Positions 62,408 through 64,000 of a stretch of DNA of 64,000 nucleotides are shown here, in pieces. Where the stretch lies: the NCBI RefSeq assembly GCF_030908625.1, contig NZ_CP133133.1, positions 124,001 through 188,000 on the forward strand, read 5' to 3'. Below the pieces are notes generated by a model. The model had not been told where the DNA came from and ran no database searches. It worked only from the letters and a program-made list of their open reading frames with translations. How positions within the stretch are numbered: the stretch's first letter is position 1; the number at the start of each line of letters is the position of its first letter. This DNA comes from Paludicola sp. MB14-C6. Its GTDB lineage: Bacteria; Bacillota; Clostridia; Oscillospirales; Ruminococcaceae. The translations under genes and the position numbers were made by a program.

Positions 62408-63880
62408 TTACCTCCAATATAGTTTTGTTAATGTATAGAGCTTTTGGGTTAGTTCTTGCGTTAATTGATCCTTTTTCATTCTCCAACGCCAGTTTCCTTG
62501 TGCGGTTGATGGTATATTCATTCTGGCTTCTGTAGGAAGTTTTAATAAGTCCTGCATAGTTGTAATAGCCATGTCGCACACACTTGCCCATGCGAGCCTT
62601 ATAAGTCCATAAATGCAATCATCTTTATTGTCTACATTTAAGTAATCCATAACATATTTCAAATCTGCTTCGTTTAAAGAATCAAGCCAGCCTTTAATGG
62701 TGTCATTATCGTGTGTACCTGTATAGCAAACAGTATTTCTCTTAAAGTTATGAGGTAAAAATGTACTGTCTTCTCCGGAGTTAAATCCAAATTGTAAAAC
62801 TTTCATACCCGGATAGCCTGTTGCATTTAATAGAGTTTTAACCGGTTCAGTAAAATGGCCTAAGTCTTCTGCAATAATATCAGGATTAGAGAGCTTAGCT
62901 TTTATTGTGTTGAAAAGCTCAATATCAGGGCCCTTGCGCCAAGTACCATGCTCAGCTGTTTCGCTTTCGGCTTTAATTGCATAATAGCTTTCAAAACCTC
63001 TGAAATGATCTATTCGTACAATATCGTAAATTTTTGTAGCAGTACCAATTCGATTAACCCACCAATCATAACCTCTTTGCTTCATAACCTCCCAGTTATA
63101 AAGTGGATTACCCCAAAGTTGACCGGTTTTTGCAAAATCATCTGGAGGACATCCTGCAACTTCAATTGGTTTTAAGTCTTCGTCAAGCATAAAAAGTTCT
63201 GGATTTGCCCATACATCAGCACTATCAAGTGCTACATAAATCGGAATATCACCAATAATTTTAATACCATTTTTGTTAGCATATTGTTTTAATTTGTAAA
63301 ACTGTTTATAAAACTTGTATTGTACAAATTTCCAAAATTCGATCTCGTTTTTCAGTTGTATTTCTTTTTGATGTAAAGCTTCTTTATCTCTTTTGCGTAA
63401 AGCTTCATCCCATTCTTGCCATGATAGATTATTGTTATCAAACTTTAATGCCATATATAAAGAATAATCATAAAGCCAAAAGTAGTTATCTTGTTTAAAA
63501 GCTTCATATTGGAAATCAGCATTTTTAATGAAACGTTCAAATGCTTTTTTTAATACATTAAAACGCAGTTCGAAGATTTTTCCGTAATCGACTTTTTCTT
63601 CATCATCACCCCAATTTAGGTTATGATATTCTGAATGTTCTAGTAATTTCTCTTCATGTAAAATATCCAAATCAATGAAATAAGGATTACCCGCATAAAG
63701 TGAAAATGAGGAGTAAGGAGAATCACCGTAACTTGTTGGATTGATAGGGAGTAGCTGCCATATTTTTTGACCTGATTGTTTTAAAAAATCAACAAAATCA
63801 TACGCAGTTTTTCCCATTGTCCCAATGCCATAATTAGAAGGCAGACTGGAAATGTGCATTAAAATGCCGCTAGAACGCAT
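62408..63880 (-). CDS. malQ: 4-alpha-glucanotransferase (amylomaltase)
   Basis: 490 residues of GH77. Transfers glucan segments between maltodextrins, releasing glucose and chains for GlgP. MHISSLPSNYGIGTMG at the start, VRIDHFRGFESYYAI with the nucleophile Asp, DIIAEDLGHFTEPV with the acid/base Glu, and YTGTHDNDTIKGW. AAAGGAAAAA precedes the ATG. First structural gene of the operon, 21 bases after the LacI-type regulator. Confidence 0.96.
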   Translation of the reverse strand: MRSSGILMHISSLPSNYGIGTMGKTAYDFVDFLKQSGQKIWQLLPINPTSYGDSPYSSFSLYAGNPYFIDLDILHEEKLLEHSEYHNLNWGDDEEKVDYGKIFELRFNVLKKAFERFIKNADFQYEAFKQDNYFWLYDYSLYMALKFDNNNLSWQEWDEALRKRDKEALHQKEIQLKNEIEFWKFVQYKFYKQFYKLKQYANKNGIKIIGDIPIYVALDSADVWANPELFMLDEDLKPIEVAGCPPDDFAKTGQLWGNPLYNWEVMKQRGYDWWVNRIGTATKIYDIVRIDHFRGFESYYAIKAESETAEHGTWRKGPDIELFNTIKAKLSNPDIIAEDLGHFTEPVKTLLNATGYPGMKVLQFGFNSGEDSTFLPHNFKRNTVCYTGTHDNDTIKGWLDSLNEADLKYVMDYLNVDNKDDCIYGLIRLAWASVCDMAITTMQDLLKLPTEARMNIPSTAQGNWRWRMKKDQLTQELTQKLYTLTKLYWR

Positions 63881-63901
63881 ATATTTTTTTCCTTTCGTGA
63901 T

Positions 63902-64000
63902 TTATATTTTTTTAACAGAGTTGCCTTCCAACAAAGATGCATTTAAAAGAATATGTGAAGAAGATTCTGTATTATTAATCATATTAATGATTTTTTTAAC
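63902..64000 (-). CDS. LacI family regulator, C-terminal end only
   Basis: The frame is open from the window edge (64000) to TAA at 63904-63902: 32 residues ending LLNASLLEGNSVKKI. The H-I-L-L-N-x-x-L-L-E-G-x-S-V tail is that of LacI/GalR-type repressors. Located just upstream of malQ in the same direction, it is probably the maltodextrin regulator (MalR-like), and the operon promoter must lie outside the window. Confidence 0.8.
   Translation of the reverse strand, partial: VKKIINMINNTESSSHILLNASLLEGNSVKKI

Noticed and set aside
1..64000. CRISPR array or tRNA genes
   Set aside because: No regularly spaced repeats and no cloverleaf-like sequence with a TTC-arm were found in the gaps examined.

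Overview
The window reads as chromosome of a low-GC, anaerobic member of the Firmicutes, most likely class Clostridia. Support: strong AGGAGG-type ribosome binding sites, AT-rich intergenic DNA, split iron-sulfur glutamate synthase, type III glutamine synthetase, LL-diaminopimelate aminotransferase, large serine recombinase, and an ANTAR regulator. No rRNA, tRNA or CRISPR array was seen. Genus cannot be named from the sequence alone.

Layout. (1) 1-6717 is a decaying tandem array of alpha-L-rhamnosidase (GH78) and uroporphyrinogen-decarboxylase-like (URO-D) genes: one intact GH78, two intact URO-D, one frameshifted GH78 cut by the window edge, and three short remnants. (2) 6718-10620 is a graveyard: an IS91-type transposase plus tyrosine recombinase, both frameshifted, then a gene with five in-frame stops. 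(3) 10625-14778 is a small sugar locus (divergent AraC regulator, GH31 glucosidase, third URO-D protein) lying between two near-identical hairpins. (4) 15284-21239 is a row of unrelated single genes, all on the + strand. (5) 21948-31297 is a tight + strand operon that looks like phage or plasmid defence: PLD/SF2 helicase (frameshifted), small Cys protein, Nudix and MazG-like pyrophosphatases, NERD nuclease, second SF2 helicase with a nuclease-like N-terminus, a HEPN-like protein and a TIGR04076 protein. (6) 31359-39460 holds two AAA ATPases, a RepA-like ATPase, a GC-richer structured non-coding block, a RHH protein, a large serine recombinase and element remnants. A 13-bp direct repeat at 21505 and 38734 may mark the ends of a 17-kb integrated element.

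(7) 39457-54361 is intact core nitrogen metabolism. asnA-glnN (minus) and a long + operon (gltB in three parts, ferredoxin, flavoprotein, glnA, ANTAR regulator, purF, dapF, nadE, dapL) diverge from a 436-base gap. Both transcripts begin, a few bases after good promoters, with a small hairpin carrying the same AAAGGC hexaloop; in each the hairpin is incompatible with a downstream intrinsic terminator. An ANTAR antiterminator gene sits in the + operon, so one regulator probably controls both ammonia-assimilation transcripts.

(8) 54512-54674 has a candidate c-di-GMP-I riboswitch followed by a 34-bp palindrome and no gene to control. (9) 54744-64000 (minus) is a maltodextrin operon: LacI-type regulator (partial), malQ, glycogen phosphorylase, malE, malF, malG and a GH13 lipoprotein; no ATPase gene is present.

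Frameshifts and stops are confined to 1-39460 while 39457-64000 is clean, which argues for genuine decay in the accessory half over uniform sequencing error.
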